Shown here in pieces: positions 1-9,040 of a stretch of 35,371 nucleotides of DNA. Source of the DNA: Lachnospiraceae bacterium (lineage in GTDB: Bacteria > Bacillota > Clostridia > Lachnospirales > Lachnospiraceae); NCBI GenBank assembly GCA_021203145.1, contig JAJQBS010000036.1:1-35371 (forward strand), in the 5' to 3' direction. The position numbers and the translations under genes were made by a program. How positions within the stretch are numbered: position 1 is the stretch's first letter; every line of letters begins with the position of its first letter. Below the pieces are notes generated by a model. It saw nothing but the letters and a program-made list of their open reading frames with translations. It was not told the DNA's origin and did not search any database.

Positions 1-34
1 CGCTTTCCGGGGAAAGTAGCAATGTTATCTGGCT

Positions 35-1756
35 TTACTGTAAAAATGGCCGTGCTGACCTAACCAAATATCGGAATTCACAAACGGAACCATAAGATAT
101 TTTCTCAATACAATACTTCAATCTTACAATGGTGATCTTTTTTCTTTTTGTCATACCCAATCCCGACCAGCAAAATCCGTCCGGTATGACGTTTTTTTCA
201 GCCATCCTGCCACAGAATTTCAGCATGTATTCTCGATCCTTAATCTGGGCAATCGCGCTATCCGGCGTATCGTCAACTTTCAATTCAAGAATAATCCCAT
301 CATCCCCCGCTCTTTCCGGATAGAAAATAAAATCCACATATCCTTTGCCGGCCTTATCTTCTCGCTCCACATAATAACTGTCACGCGCGGCAAGATACAC
401 CAGGTTCACAATCGCGGTCAGTTCTGTCTCATCATTATAGTCCAAAAGAGGCGTTTCCGTATTATGAGCATCAGACAATATTTCCTCCACCGTCCTCGAA
501 TCACCTTTCAGAGTTGCCTTCAGCATACGATCCGATTCCACTGCCAGGCGGTTGATATAACCCAGGCTTTTCTTTTCGCGGATCGTTTTTGCAAACTCAT
601 CCATCAATTCCCTGTTTGGAATATGAACTTTTCCATCCTCATAATTCAGGAAACCATAGACCACCATCGCAGAAAGAATCTCATTACGCGTGGTCAGATT
701 CATCGACGTGGCCGCAAACTCTTCGACATCCGCCAGAACCGGCTCACCCGCAACCATCAGCGCGACATCTTTTTTCACATCCGCTCTGTCATTTGCAATG
801 TACGTAGAAATTTCTCCATAGGTACCTGTCGCCGTCCAGTAGCTCCTGATCCGATTGCGCGTCAATGCCTCTACAACAGATCTGGGATTGTACATCTGTT
901 CTGTTGATGGCGTATGATATCCATCATACCAGTCTTTCAAGTCCTCTCTTGAAACATTGCGGTTGGGCGTCCTCTCCGCATATCTCTGATAAAGATCATC
1001 CACCTCTGCTTCCGTAAACCCAAAATATTCACTGTACAAATCATCTGTTGCCATCGTATATTCCTGAAAATTATTGATCGTAGAGCCACTCGAGTACTTT
1101 GCAACCGGCAGCACACCCGTCATATAGCTTAAGGCAACATAACCGGTATCCTTTGTCATTACCGCTAGCCAGCTAATAAAGCTTTTTCTGTCTTCATACG
1201 TTGTATATGGCTTGTGGAAAATACAGTCCCATTCATCAAACACGAGGATAAAACGAGATTTCGTCTGTTCATAAATCATCCGCAGATCTTGAATTGCAGT
1301 TCCTTTTTTGCGAAAACGAACCTCAGAAAAGGCATCGCGCAGATCTTCCTGAAGAATTTCTTTTATGGTAGAAATAAATTCCTGATAGCTGCTACTTTCG
1401 TTCGCCGCCTCAATAAAGTTAATATAAATTACGTTATACTGGTTCATATACTTCCGGTAGACAAATCTTTCGTCGCTTTCTGCCGGCTCTTTTGAGTTTT
1501 CCTTGAAATACCGTGCAATCTTCAGAGAATCAAAAATACTACCGCTGTCTATTCCTTTGCTAAAGAAAGCACCAACCATGGCTGCCATCACCGATTTTCC
1601 AAATCGCCTTGGACGGGTAATACAGATATGCTTGTTTCCCGCTTTTACAAGCGGGAAAAGCTCCTTTAGTAACATGGACTTATCGACAAAATAAGGACTG
1701 TCAACTTCGCTTTTGTATAGAGAAAGAGCCTGCATACTGTTCAGATAATACCCCAT
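35..1756 (-). CDS. AAA-ATPase-like / PD-(D/E)XK nuclease-like protein (copy 1)
   Basis: This 573-residue protein has the two-part layout of the PF09820 (AAA-ATPase-like) plus PF08011 (PD-(D/E)XK-like) family, which is common in gut anaerobes and has no settled role. The N-terminal part has the family phrase FVDKS near residue 23 and a P-loop variant, TRPRRFGKS, ending near residue 55. A Walker B-like FILVFDEWD lies near residue 170. The C-terminal part has a D-x(n)-ELK nuclease-type motif (GYVDFIFYP followed by GIILELKV). The ATG at 1756 has a GGAGGAG ribosome binding site about seven bases upstream, so this start is secure. A diverged paralogue lies at 9257-10999. The genes upstream on the same strand are xpt and the YkgJ protein, with no obvious functional link. 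The family assignment is firm; DNA cleavage is inferred from the motif only. Confidence 0.88.
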   Translation of the reverse strand: MGYYLNSMQALSLYKSEVDSPYFVDKSMLLKELFPLVKAGNKHICITRPRRFGKSVMAAMVGAFFSKGIDSGSIFDSLKIARYFKENSKEPAESDERFVYRKYMNQYNVIYINFIEAANESSSYQEFISTIKEILQEDLRDAFSEVRFRKKGTAIQDLRMIYEQTKSRFILVFDEWDCIFHKPYTTYEDRKSFISWLAVMTKDTGYVALSYMTGVLPVAKYSSGSTINNFQEYTMATDDLYSEYFGFTEAEVDDLYQRYAERTPNRNVSREDLKDWYDGYHTPSTEQMYNPRSVVEALTRNRIRSYWTATGTYGEISTYIANDRADVKKDVALMVAGEPVLADVEEFAATSMNLTTRNEILSAMVVYGFLNYEDGKVHIPNRELMDEFAKTIREKKSLGYINRLAVESDRMLKATLKGDSRTVEEILSDAHNTETPLLDYNDETELTAIVNLVYLAARDSYYVEREDKAGKGYVDFIFYPERAGDDGIILELKVDDTPDSAIAQIKDREYMLKFCGRMAEKNVIPDGFCWSGLGMTKRKKITIVRLKYCIEKISYGSVCEFRYLVRSARPFLQ

Positions 1757-1847
1757 ACTGTCTCCTCCTTCTCCTTTCGTTTTGGCTTATTTATTCAAAC
1801 AAAAATAATGCAAATCCAGCCGGGGTACGGCCAGCACTCCGGGATTC

Positions 1848-2429
1848 TCAGGTTTCCCGGAAAACGATCTCCCCGGTCTTTTCGTCCATACTCTCTACAA
1901 TCGCCAGGGACTCCAGGTGGATTCCCCGTGCGCGGATCGCGTCGCCTCCGACCTGAAAGCCTTTTTCGATCACAATCCCGGCGCCCGCAAGCTCGGCGCC
2001 GGACATTTCCACCAGCGCGGCAAGGCCTTCGAGTGCCTTGCCGTTCGCCAGGAAATCATCAATCAGCAGTACCCTGTCGCCTTTCCCAAGAAACTCCTTC
2101 GAGACAATGATATCATAGACACGCCCATGAGTAAACGACTCTACCTGTGTGGTATAGACGTCTCCGGCGATGTTTTTCGTCTGCGTTTTCTTCGCAAATA
2201 CGACGGGTATGTCAAACTGCTCCGCCGTCACGCAGGCAATCCCGATCCCCGAAGCCTCGATCGTGAGAATTTTGTTGATCTCCTCCCCCGCAAACCGCCT
2301 GCGGAACTCCTTTCCTATTTCCCGAAACAGGGCGATATCCATCTGATGGTTCAGAAAACTGTCTACCTTCAGAACGTTGCCCTCTTTTACCTTGCCGTCT
2401 CTGCGGATTCTGTCCTTTAAAAGCTGCAT
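1848..2429 (-). CDS. xpt: Xanthine phosphoribosyltransferase
   Basis: The enzyme converts xanthine and PRPP to XMP in cytoplasmic purine salvage. The 193-residue protein matches Xpt along its whole length: the N-terminal [10 protein letters not shown] block typical of Bacillus Xpt, the [11 protein letters not shown] block, and the PRPP-binding loop [13 protein letters not shown]. The ORF can be opened further upstream at a TTG (2447). The ATG at 2429 is preferred because AGGAGG at 2438-2443 sits eight bases before it and because Xpt proteins begin with a similar M-x-x-L-K. I saw no guanine riboswitch upstream: the TCTACC, TAAA and GACTA signatures are absent. The 225-bp gap to the YkgJ gene holds one copy of an 82-bp dispersed repeat (2472-2553). 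No clear terminator was seen in 1757-1847. Confidence 0.93.
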   Translation of the reverse strand: MQLLKDRIRRDGKVKEGNVLKVDSFLNHQMDIALFREIGKEFRRRFAGEEINKILTIEASGIGIACVTAEQFDIPVVFAKKTQTKNIAGDVYTTQVESFTHGRVYDIIVSKEFLGKGDRVLLIDDFLANGKALEGLAALVEMSGAELAGAGIVIEKGFQVGGDAIRARGIHLESLAIVESMDEKTGEIVFRET

Positions 2430-2471
2430 GCCGCCTTCCTCCTGCAATTCTCTTTTTCCGTTTCTTATTTT

Positions 2472-2553
2472 GGGCCATATACTGTCTTAGACACTTACAA
2501 ACGAAATCCTGCGCAAAATGGCAAAATTTCTATTCCGGTTTATCCGGGTTAGG
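2472..2553 (+). repeat. Dispersed 82-bp repeat, copy A
   Basis: Read on the plus strand, this stretch aligns without gaps to the minus strand of 13086-13167. About three quarters of positions are identical, and the core GCGCAAAATGGCAAAATTTC (2511-2530) matches exactly, followed after two mismatches by an identical 11-base block. One reading frame on the same strand gives similar peptides in both copies (around LRKMAKFxFRFIR), so it may be the relic of a coding segment. It lies in the xpt leader, antisense to xpt. Copy B has the opposite orientation relative to its downstream gene, which argues against a shared cis-regulatory leader. Confidence 0.7.
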
Positions 2554-2654
2554 TTTCATTATTTTTGTTTCCTGTCTCGATAAGTCCAGGCAGCATTTCT
2601 TCCTTGCCATATCATATCATCGTGAACTATCGCAGCTGTGGAGGTATTGAACAG

Positions 2655-3371
2655 TTACGATATTTCAAGCACATCCTTCGTAGTCGCCAGTCTCTCCTCA
2701 AACTGTACATAAAAGTCCTCCTCCTGATCGTAGGGTTTCATAAAAAACACCTCCAGAATGAGCAAATTGATGTTTCTTATGATAAGATCATCCGTCTCGT
2801 ATTTTATGCGCGTTTCGGCATGCTCCAGGAAATTGTGCCAGGCCAGGATATAGGCCTCATACCGGGGAAGATCCGGCTGTTCCAGCCATTTTCTGATACG
2901 TACCTTCGTCTTGTTCGGAGCCGGACACTCATAAATCTGCACAAAATACTGGAAAGAGTCTGCCGTATCCCACTCTATGTTTCCTCCGACAACAGACTTT
3001 TTCGTCTCGTGGTAAAGCCTGCCGAGCGGAAACAGCCGGCAGATACCCGGTCGGAAAGCATGGATGTCGCAGCGTCCCTCCCTGTTTAAAAAAACGCAGG
3101 CGCCATCCTCTTCTCTCATGCGAAGGTTCGGCAGGACGACTCCATCCACAACATTCAGCTCAATTTTTCCCTCTTCCAGGAGAACTTTCGGGGAGAGGCC
3201 CGTCGCCTGCTCCATGCGCATCAGATCCAACGGATCCAGAATTGCCGATTCCCCCATATCACGGCAGCAGTAGGAGCATCCCCGGCATCCGCCGCAGCCC
3301 ACCTTCACCACGCCCTGGGCGTCATAAAGATGTCCGTCCGATATCTCTTCCAGGCTTACATGTCGTTTCAT
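2655..3371 (-). CDS. YkgJ-family cysteine cluster protein
   Basis: This 238-residue protein belongs to the YkgJ/PF03692 group of putative zinc- or iron-binding proteins. It shows an N-terminal cluster C-x2-C-x2-C-x2-CC (in VGCGGCRGCSYCCRD), then CVFLNREGRCDIHAFRP-type spacing and GICRLFPLG, which is the typical second cluster. The family probably coordinates a metal or Fe-S centre, but its reaction is unknown. The frame is open to 3407, but the ATG at 3371 is preceded by GGAGGG nine bases away (3381-3386), so I take that start. The gene begins 37 bp downstream of the stop of the TIR gene and is probably cotranscribed with it. The C-terminal half has no recognised motif. Confidence 0.88.
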   Translation of the reverse strand: MKRHVSLEEISDGHLYDAQGVVKVGCGGCRGCSYCCRDMGESAILDPLDLMRMEQATGLSPKVLLEEGKIELNVVDGVVLPNLRMREEDGACVFLNREGRCDIHAFRPGICRLFPLGRLYHETKKSVVGGNIEWDTADSFQYFVQIYECPAPNKTKVRIRKWLEQPDLPRYEAYILAWHNFLEHAETRIKYETDDLIIRNINLLILEVFFMKPYDQEEDFYVQFEERLATTKDVLEIS

Positions 3372-3407
3372 GAAGCTTCTCCCTCCTGCGTTCCTGTATA
3401 CAGACAT

Positions 3408-6344
3408 TTACGACACACTGTTCCCATCCGCGTCCCGGTAGATTGCGCCGTCAAAATTTCCGTCTTCATCGTAGAAATAGTAGGCTTCGTAATAACCATA
3501 TTCCGCATGTGTAAGCGGCACATAGCTCTCACTTTCCTCGTCATAATCATAATAAGCAGCCGAAAGGATATTCCCCGAGGCGTCCCTCATGATATAATAT
3601 GCCGCACATCCGTAGACCTCGTTGAACATCGGCTCATCTTCCTCATTGTAGCAGCTGGTAGTCTCCGTGGTCCAGTCGTTTTCCTCGTCATATGTATATT
3701 CCGTTCTCTGGATGGCACAGCCCGCAGTCTCATTTACCATGAGCACAAATTCGTCTTCCTCTGCCCCATAGTATGCCGTATAGGTCTCCCGCCCCTCCTC
3801 ATCGTATTCATACTGAATCGCGGCAACCCCCATCGGCTCATAAACCATGGGCGCGAAATCCTCGCCGTCCGCTCCGTAAAAGCTGACAGAAAGCGTATTG
3901 CCAGCCTCGTCGTATTCAAACAGCACGGCGGCATATCCAGACGACTCTTTTACGATCGGCAGCAGATCTGTCCCATAATATGCCATTGCTGTCGTATTGC
4001 CATACTCATCGTGAACCATCTCTATTTTTGCCGCGCCATCCACCAGAACCGGCACAAGCTGTGCATTATAATAAGTAACCGAACAGATCCGGTCATACTC
4101 GTCATACGCATTCACATATCCGGCCCAGCCCGATTCCTCATTGACTTCCGGCTCCCCGTCCTCACCGAGATAAAAGAACTCCGTCAGCCGGCCCGACTCA
4201 TCGTAGACCGCCTGCGCGCCGGGCATGCCAAAAATCGAGTCATACGAAGCATTTCCTTCATCATCATAAAAGAAATACGTCTCCGAAGTAAGATCCCCCA
4301 TACTCTCATAGGTAATTTCCGCGGCCGCGTATCCCCGGTCTCCTTCATAGGGGCTCCCATCCGTCCCATAGAAGGAATAGCTTACGAATCTCCCGGCCGA
4401 GTCGTACTCCGTCACCAACGCGGCACAATCCAGCTCACCGATAACCGCATTTCCGTCCTCGTCAAAAAATCTCCATTCTGCCACCCGATGGTACGCCTCC
4501 TCATACACATAGGTACAGGAAGCATAGTGCTCGGTGCAAAGCTCCTGATCCGCCCCATAATAGAAAACCTCAATCGGGTAGCCCAGCTCATCCGCATAAA
4601 AATGCATAATGGCATATCCTTCCGCGTTTTCCATCGGTTCGCCGTCCGCGTCCGTCCAGGTGCGGATCAGCTCCGTGTCACTTACGAATTCCCAGGTGTA
4701 CCCATATGTCCCATCCTGCGCATGAATGGTGGGATTTCCCTCCTCATCCCAGTAGGTCTCACACACAATCCGTCCTTCTTCATCATATTCATATCTGGCA
4801 GAAGCGTAACCGTCCACGCACAGCACCGGCTCGCCATCCAGATCATAATAGGCTTCCGCCGCGATGGCCGCCCCGTCGTAGGTATACACTACAGAGGCAT
4901 AACCGTCCGCGCACAGCACCGGCTCATAATCCGCGTCATAATATGCGGCAGAAGAGACATTGTGAGACGTGTCGCGGACATATTCCCTGTAAGCCCATCC
5001 CTCATCACCTTCGATCGGAGAGCCGTATGCGTCCAGATACTCTGTGCTGAGGATTTTCCCATTCTCATCGTATGTCCAGGCAACGGCTCCGATGTCATCC
5101 ACGCTGCCGGTCAGATCTCCGTCTGCGGTTCCGATATACTCCATCTGCGCCACATTTCCCTGCTCGTCATAGGTAAAGGCATAGCCAAAAATGAAATCTT
5201 CATTCGCACAGAGCGCGTACGATTCCCCATAAGCAAAATAACGGGCCGTAATCCGTCCGTCCTCGTCGAACGTCTGGACATACCGGCTGATCGCCATGCG
5301 GTCGGCAAATCTCTCACCGATCTCGCTGACACTGGTATAAGAATACCCCGTTTCCCCGGAAGTACCATCCTGCAGCAGTGTGATCCGTTCCCCATTCTCT
5401 GAAAACTGATAGCAGATAATCAGCTCTCCATTATAGCTGTAGAATTTCGTGGTATAAAGGATACTGCCCTCTGTATAAGAATATTCAAATCTCGCGGCCC
5501 CCTCATTAAAAACGGTCGCCTCCGGAGGGCACAAGACTCCGGCGTAATTCAGATACTCGACCTCGCGCACCTTCCCATCCCGGACGGTAAACCGGTAATA
5601 CCGGGAATAGTCCGCAAGATCCGCCTCCTTAATCGGTGAAATGCCCTCCGCCACATTGTCGGTCAGGACATAGCTTTCATAGTACTCCGTATGTACCGCA
5701 ATATGCTCCCACCAGTATACGCCGGAAAAAATCGCGAGTGCGGCCACAGCCGCCGCTGCCACGGAGGCCGCAGCAGCATTGCGCCGGCGGCGGATTTTAT
5801 CCAGGCTCTTTATCTCCGCCATCTGGACGCCCAGCATATAAGCGACTATTTTCAGAAACGCGTCGTTTTTTCCACTGTCTCCGATATTGGCGCCAAGCAG
5901 CTCCGCGTGATCGTTGAGCTTTTCCAGCTCCGGAGGAAAGCATTCCTTCTCCGGCCGGGCCACACCAGGGTCGATGATCAGAGGAATAATCTGCCCGGGC
6001 GAATGGCCACTGTCAAGAAACGCCCGGATCTCCTGATCCAGATGCACAGAATGCTCCCGGGCATTCCTGGAGCATATCACAATCAGATATTTCGATTTTG
6101 AAAGCGCGTTCGCCAGATTTTCATCGAGTGCTCCCGGTATGAGATCCGTCTTGTCGCGATATATAGGGGAGAGATGCTTTGGAACCGTCTCCTCCCCATT
6201 CAGACTAATCCTCTGCCCGATCGGCTGTTTCCGCAGCCTGGCGGGCAGACGATAATTGTGCAGTTTTCTCTGGAGCCACTTCGCATACCGGGAATCCTCA
6301 CGCTTATAGCTGATAAACGCATAATACAGATAAGTATGTTCCAT
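3408..6344 (-). CDS. TIR-domain transmembrane protein with YD-type repeat ectodomain
   Basis: The first 180 residues form a bacterial TIR domain (TIR_2 type): box 1 is YYAFISYKRED, followed by SPIYRDKTDL and YLIVICSRNAREHS. A glutamate in HLDQEI (E105) lies where the catalytic NADase glutamate of active TIRs is expected. A basic RRRR (185-188) precedes one membrane span at about 189-210, predicting TIR inside and the remaining 760 residues outside. The exterior is highly acidic and built from about nineteen degenerate units of 35-45 residues with the core YDExG followed by YYGxDGxPV. These recall RHS/YD or MORN-like repeats but are not a clean match to a family I can name. The start has AAAGGAT upstream. 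The gene lies 101 bp after a CobW-type GTPase gene. TIR proteins act in antiphage NAD depletion or signalling in other bacteria; a sensing role here is inference. Confidence 0.85.
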   Translation of the reverse strand: MEHTYLYYAFISYKREDSRYAKWLQRKLHNYRLPARLRKQPIGQRISLNGEETVPKHLSPIYRDKTDLIPGALDENLANALSKSKYLIVICSRNAREHSVHLDQEIRAFLDSGHSPGQIIPLIIDPGVARPEKECFPPELEKLNDHAELLGANIGDSGKNDAFLKIVAYMLGVQMAEIKSLDKIRRRRNAAAASVAAAAVAALAIFSGVYWWEHIAVHTEYYESYVLTDNVAEGISPIKEADLADYSRYYRFTVRDGKVREVEYLNYAGVLCPPEATVFNEGAARFEYSYTEGSILYTTKFYSYNGELIICYQFSENGERITLLQDGTSGETGYSYTSVSEIGERFADRMAISRYVQTFDEDGRITARYFAYGESYALCANEDFIFGYAFTYDEQGNVAQMEYIGTADGDLTGSVDDIGAVAWTYDENGKILSTEYLDAYGSPIEGDEGWAYREYVRDTSHNVSSAAYYDADYEPVLCADGYASVVYTYDGAAIAAEAYYDLDGEPVLCVDGYASARYEYDEEGRIVCETYWDEEGNPTIHAQDGTYGYTWEFVSDTELIRTWTDADGEPMENAEGYAIMHFYADELGYPIEVFYYGADQELCTEHYASCTYVYEEAYHRVAEWRFFDEDGNAVIGELDCAALVTEYDSAGRFVSYSFYGTDGSPYEGDRGYAAAEITYESMGDLTSETYFFYDDEGNASYDSIFGMPGAQAVYDESGRLTEFFYLGEDGEPEVNEESGWAGYVNAYDEYDRICSVTYYNAQLVPVLVDGAAKIEMVHDEYGNTTAMAYYGTDLLPIVKESSGYAAVLFEYDEAGNTLSVSFYGADGEDFAPMVYEPMGVAAIQYEYDEEGRETYTAYYGAEEDEFVLMVNETAGCAIQRTEYTYDEENDWTTETTSCYNEEDEPMFNEVYGCAAYYIMRDASGNILSAAYYDYDEESESYVPLTHAEYGYYEAYYFYDEDGNFDGAIYRDADGNSVS

Positions 6345-6445
6345 CTTGCTTATCCTTTCTCTTATGTGGTTAAATGTGGCTAAACTCTCCGGCGGCCTGA
6401 CCGACCCGGTTATATGAAAAGGATCCAGTGTCCTGACTGCCCCAA

Positions 6446-7390
6446 TTAATTGAAATACACGGTATCCTCCTCGGGAGCCCCGGTCAGCTCATAGCTCTTC
6501 CCATAGAGAACCGGACCCTCCTCACCGTACTCCTTCTGGTACTCATAGCGAATCTCCGCGGTCAGCCAGACCCACTGCCTCGACTTCAGGGAGCCGGTAA
6601 AATCCGCCTTGCAAAGATACCCGACAAACCGGATGTCCTCCGCACAGCAGGTCATCACGTTCCGTCCCGGAATAAACACATTGGACGGCAGCCGCAGGGA
6701 CTTCATGATTTTGGCACGGAACCGTACCTTTTTCCCATCATATCGATCCTTTGACTCAAAGGCGTCAAGATACCACAGTCCATAATCCATATCACTGACC
6801 TGGATCACGTCCGCATTAAAATCAAACGGGGGCACATCCTTGCCCGGGTCGATCGGATTGCCGTTTTCGTCTTCAAAATACACCATCGCGCGCGGATTCA
6901 AGCCCCGCACGGTGCGGCGGTATGAAAGCAGATCCATGTCCGGCGTACAGCGGTTAAAAATCGCCATCTCAGTAAACTGGAACAGATTGCTCAGAATGCT
7001 CCGCATGTTATTCAGATACACCGAAAACGTACTGCCATCCACCACCGTGATGACCTGGGCGATGGCCATGTCGATCGGCAGCTCCTCGCCGTACATCCAA
7101 CGGCAGTCCCACATACCGTTCATCTCGATAAAAATCCTCTTCGGGCGGGTGCGCTTCACACAGGAGCGAAGAAAATCCACATTGAAATCTTCCTGCTCAT
7201 CCACCGTCGCCACAGAAATATTCATCTCGGCAAGCGCCTTCTTGTCGTATTCCACCTCACCCTCCTCACAGAGGATCAGCAGAGCCTTCTGGCCGTCCGC
7301 GAAGCTGTCGCCCTCAAGGACGTCGGCCAGAAATGTCGTCTTTCCCGCTTCCAGGAATCCTGTTATTAAATAAATCGGTATTTGCCGCAT
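6446..7390 (-). CDS. COG0523 (CobW-like) GTPase with C-terminal DUF1980/YcgQ-like domain
   Basis: The N-terminal half is a SIMIBI-class GTPase of the CobW/COG0523 type, with the P-loop GFLEAGKTT at residues 11-19, EEGEVEYD in switch I and VVDG in the following strand. The CxCC metal-binding motif of true COG0523 metallochaperones, present in the neighbour at 7607-8950, is missing here. The C-terminal part (about 225-305, with VMTCCAEDIRFVGYLC and WVWLTAEI) resembles the small C-terminal domain of TIGR03943/DUF1980 (YcgQ) proteins. In Firmicutes those are often encoded beside CobW GTPases and a permease. The gene follows the His-rich CobW gene after a 216-bp spacer and precedes the TIR gene. 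A role in metal delivery is likely, but the metal and client are unknown. Confidence 0.82.
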   Translation of the reverse strand: MRQIPIYLITGFLEAGKTTFLADVLEGDSFADGQKALLILCEEGEVEYDKKALAEMNISVATVDEQEDFNVDFLRSCVKRTRPKRIFIEMNGMWDCRWMYGEELPIDMAIAQVITVVDGSTFSVYLNNMRSILSNLFQFTEMAIFNRCTPDMDLLSYRRTVRGLNPRAMVYFEDENGNPIDPGKDVPPFDFNADVIQVSDMDYGLWYLDAFESKDRYDGKKVRFRAKIMKSLRLPSNVFIPGRNVMTCCAEDIRFVGYLCKADFTGSLKSRQWVWLTAEIRYEYQKEYGEEGPVLYGKSYELTGAPEEDTVYFN

Positions 7391-7518
7391 GTTCTATCAC
7401 TCTTTTCTTTATCTGTCGGCTGCCCAAAAACCGCGTGAATCGTTTCTGTGGTTCCGCAGTCCCGCGGCTCCTTCTTTTCGGCCGCCACACCGCCTGGCGC
7501 ACAGCCTGCTGCCTCAGA

Positions 7519-7603
7519 CAATGCTCCGGGATCATGCTTCTCATGCAATGCGCCCGGGTCATACACGGTCTGCCTTTCTCATGCAACGCTCCGGGGTCAA
7601 CGG
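7519..7603 (-). repeat. Short tandem repeats between the two CobW genes
   Basis: Three units beginning CAAYGCNCCGGG lie head to tail at 7519, 7546 and 7584, with spacings of 27 and 38 bases. Units one and two both end in CTCATG. The array starts only a few bases after the stop codon of the upstream CobW gene (7607) on the minus strand. One minus-strand frame reads DPGALHEK repeatedly, but no ribosome binding site or start codon supports a gene. The remainder of 7391-7518 is GC-rich and holds nothing I can name. Confidence 0.6.
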
Positions 7604-7606
7604 AGC

Positions 7607-8950
7607 TCACGCCAGGTGAAACAGTTCTTCCAGCTTCTGCTCATTCAGCTTCGAGCCGATCACGCAGAAACGGCCGGTATAATCCGCCGCGCCCGTGCGG
7701 ATCTCATATTCCTCCGGCACAAAGTCAAAATGAAGCCAGCTTCCGTCCGCGGCAGGCAGCATGCCCTTCGCGCGCAGCACCGTGCCATAGGCCGACTCGT
7801 CTCCCAGCTCCTTCAGGATCTGTTCCAGCTCGTCCTTTGTATACTTGCGCGGAGTCTCCTTCCCCCAGGAAGTAAACACCTCATCCGCATGGTGATGGTG
7901 ATGGCCATGCCCGTCGTGGTCATGGTGGTGCTCGTGATCATGGCCGCAGCCGCATTCGTCGTCATCGTGATGATGCTCATGGTCATGATCCCCGTGGTCG
8001 TGACCGCAGCAGCACTCGTCGTCATCATCATGGTGATGGCCGTGATCATGATCCTCATGGCCGCTGTCATGATCATGGTCGTGGTGATGCTCATGTCTCT
8101 CTTCGTCATGGTCATGGTGATGCTTATGCCCCTCTTCATCGTGGTCATGGTGATGCTCATGCCCCTCTTCATCGTGGTCATGGTGATGCTCATGTCCCTC
8201 TTCATCATCATGATCATGGTGATGCTCATGTCCCTCTTCATCATGGTCATGATAGTGCTCGTGGTCATGATCCCCATGGCAGCAGCACTCGTCATCGTCA
8301 TCGTCCTCTTGCTCGTGCTGACGTGTCTCCTCCAGCAGCATCTGCGCAAGTACATCAGTCTCCTCCATCGCGCTCAGCATCTGTGCGCCGGTCAGCTCCT
8401 CCCAGGGCGTTGTGATAATCGTTGCGTTCGGATTCTTCTCACGGATCATCGCGGCGGCAGCAAGCTGCTTCTCCTCGGAAAGCTTCTGCGTGCGGCTTAA
8501 AATCACAGTCGCCGCGCTCTCGATCTGGTTGTTGTAAAACTCGCCGAAATTCTTCATATACATTTTTATCTTCGTAGCGTCCGCCACGGTCGTCAGCGCG
8601 TTCAGCACAAGCCCCGCTTCCGCGCCTGCGTCCTCTACCGCCCTGCGGACATCGGAAAGCTTGCCGACGCCGGACGGCTCAATGATAATACGGTCCGGCG
8701 AAAACTGCTCTGCCACTTCCTTCAGGGCCTTCCCAAAATCTCCCACCAGGGAGCAGCAGATGCAGCCCGAATTCATCTCCGTAATATTAATCCCCGCGTC
8801 CTTCAAAAATCCTCCGTCAATCCCGATCTCGCCGAACTCATTTTCAATCAGGACAATTTTCTGTCCCGCGAATACCTCTGAGATCAGCTTTTTGATCAGC
8901 GTCGTCTTGCCCGCGCCGAGAAAACCTGAAACAATGTCTACCTTAGTCAT
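7607..8950 (-). CDS. His-rich CobW/COG0523 metallochaperone-type GTPase
   Basis: This 447-residue COG0523 GTPase has the P-loop GFLGAGKTT at residues 9-17, ENEFGE at 37-42, the CxCC metal-binding motif GCICC at 62-66 and a CobW C-terminal domain at the end (VLRAKGML through RFCVIGSKLNE). Between them, residues of about 221-354 form a loop of His, Asp and Glu with three Cys clusters (CCC, CCC, CGC). This is far longer than the usual His-rich linker. Such loops bind or store zinc, nickel or cobalt in related proteins; here zinc is the simplest guess. Two in-frame ATGs lie two codons apart. AGAAGG abuts the first, so the second (8950) has the proper spacing. A good promoter lies at 9041-9069. 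No Zur operator was recognised. Confidence 0.92.
   Translation of the reverse strand: MTKVDIVSGFLGAGKTTLIKKLISEVFAGQKIVLIENEFGEIGIDGGFLKDAGINITEMNSGCICCSLVGDFGKALKEVAEQFSPDRIIIEPSGVGKLSDVRRAVEDAGAEAGLVLNALTTVADATKIKMYMKNFGEFYNNQIESAATVILSRTQKLSEEKQLAAAAMIREKNPNATIITTPWEELTGAQMLSAMEETDVLAQMLLEETRQHEQEDDDDDECCCHGDHDHEHYHDHDEEGHEHHHDHDDEEGHEHHHDHDEEGHEHHHDHDEEGHKHHHDHDEERHEHHHDHDHDSGHEDHDHGHHHDDDDECCCGHDHGDHDHEHHHDDDECGCGHDHEHHHDHDGHGHHHHHADEVFTSWGKETPRKYTKDELEQILKELGDESAYGTVLRAKGMLPAADGSWLHFDFVPEEYEIRTGAADYTGRFCVIGSKLNEQKLEELFHLA
8081..8233 (-). repeat. 33-bp tandem repeat encoding GHEHHHDHDEE units
   Basis: Within the His-rich CobW gene, residues of about 240-290 are near-exact repeats of an 11-residue unit (G-H-E-H-H-H-D-H-D-E-E). 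The DNA is a 33-bp repeat of about four and a half units, one with a three-base insertion. Nucleotide identity is high, so copy number could change by slippage. The flanking His-rich sequence is similar in composition but less regular. Confidence 0.85.
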
Positions 8951-9040
8951 ATCCATCCTTCTTTCTATAAAATAACTGCTCTGAAAAATATAGTAAACGG
9001 CAGATTTTTGTCGCCCGCCAACATTACTTTATGCTCTGCT

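Noticed and set aside
1795..1847. Terminator after xpt
   Set aside because: AATCC/GGATT can pair and a T-rich stretch follows, but the stem is broken and not convincing.
2555..2650. Possible guanine riboswitch before xpt (GATATGGCAAGGAAG)
   Set aside because: The conserved TCTACC, TAAA and GACTA elements and the P1 closing helix are missing.
3330..5402. 690-codon plus-strand open frame
   Set aside because: It is antisense to the TIR repeat gene, has no ribosome binding site, and its Arg/Ile-rich translation mirrors the repeat codons of the real gene.
7448..8500. 350-codon plus-strand frame with strongly hydrophobic VMVMLM runs
   Set aside because: It is the complement of the His/Asp-rich CobW codons (CAT/GAT), not a membrane protein gene.
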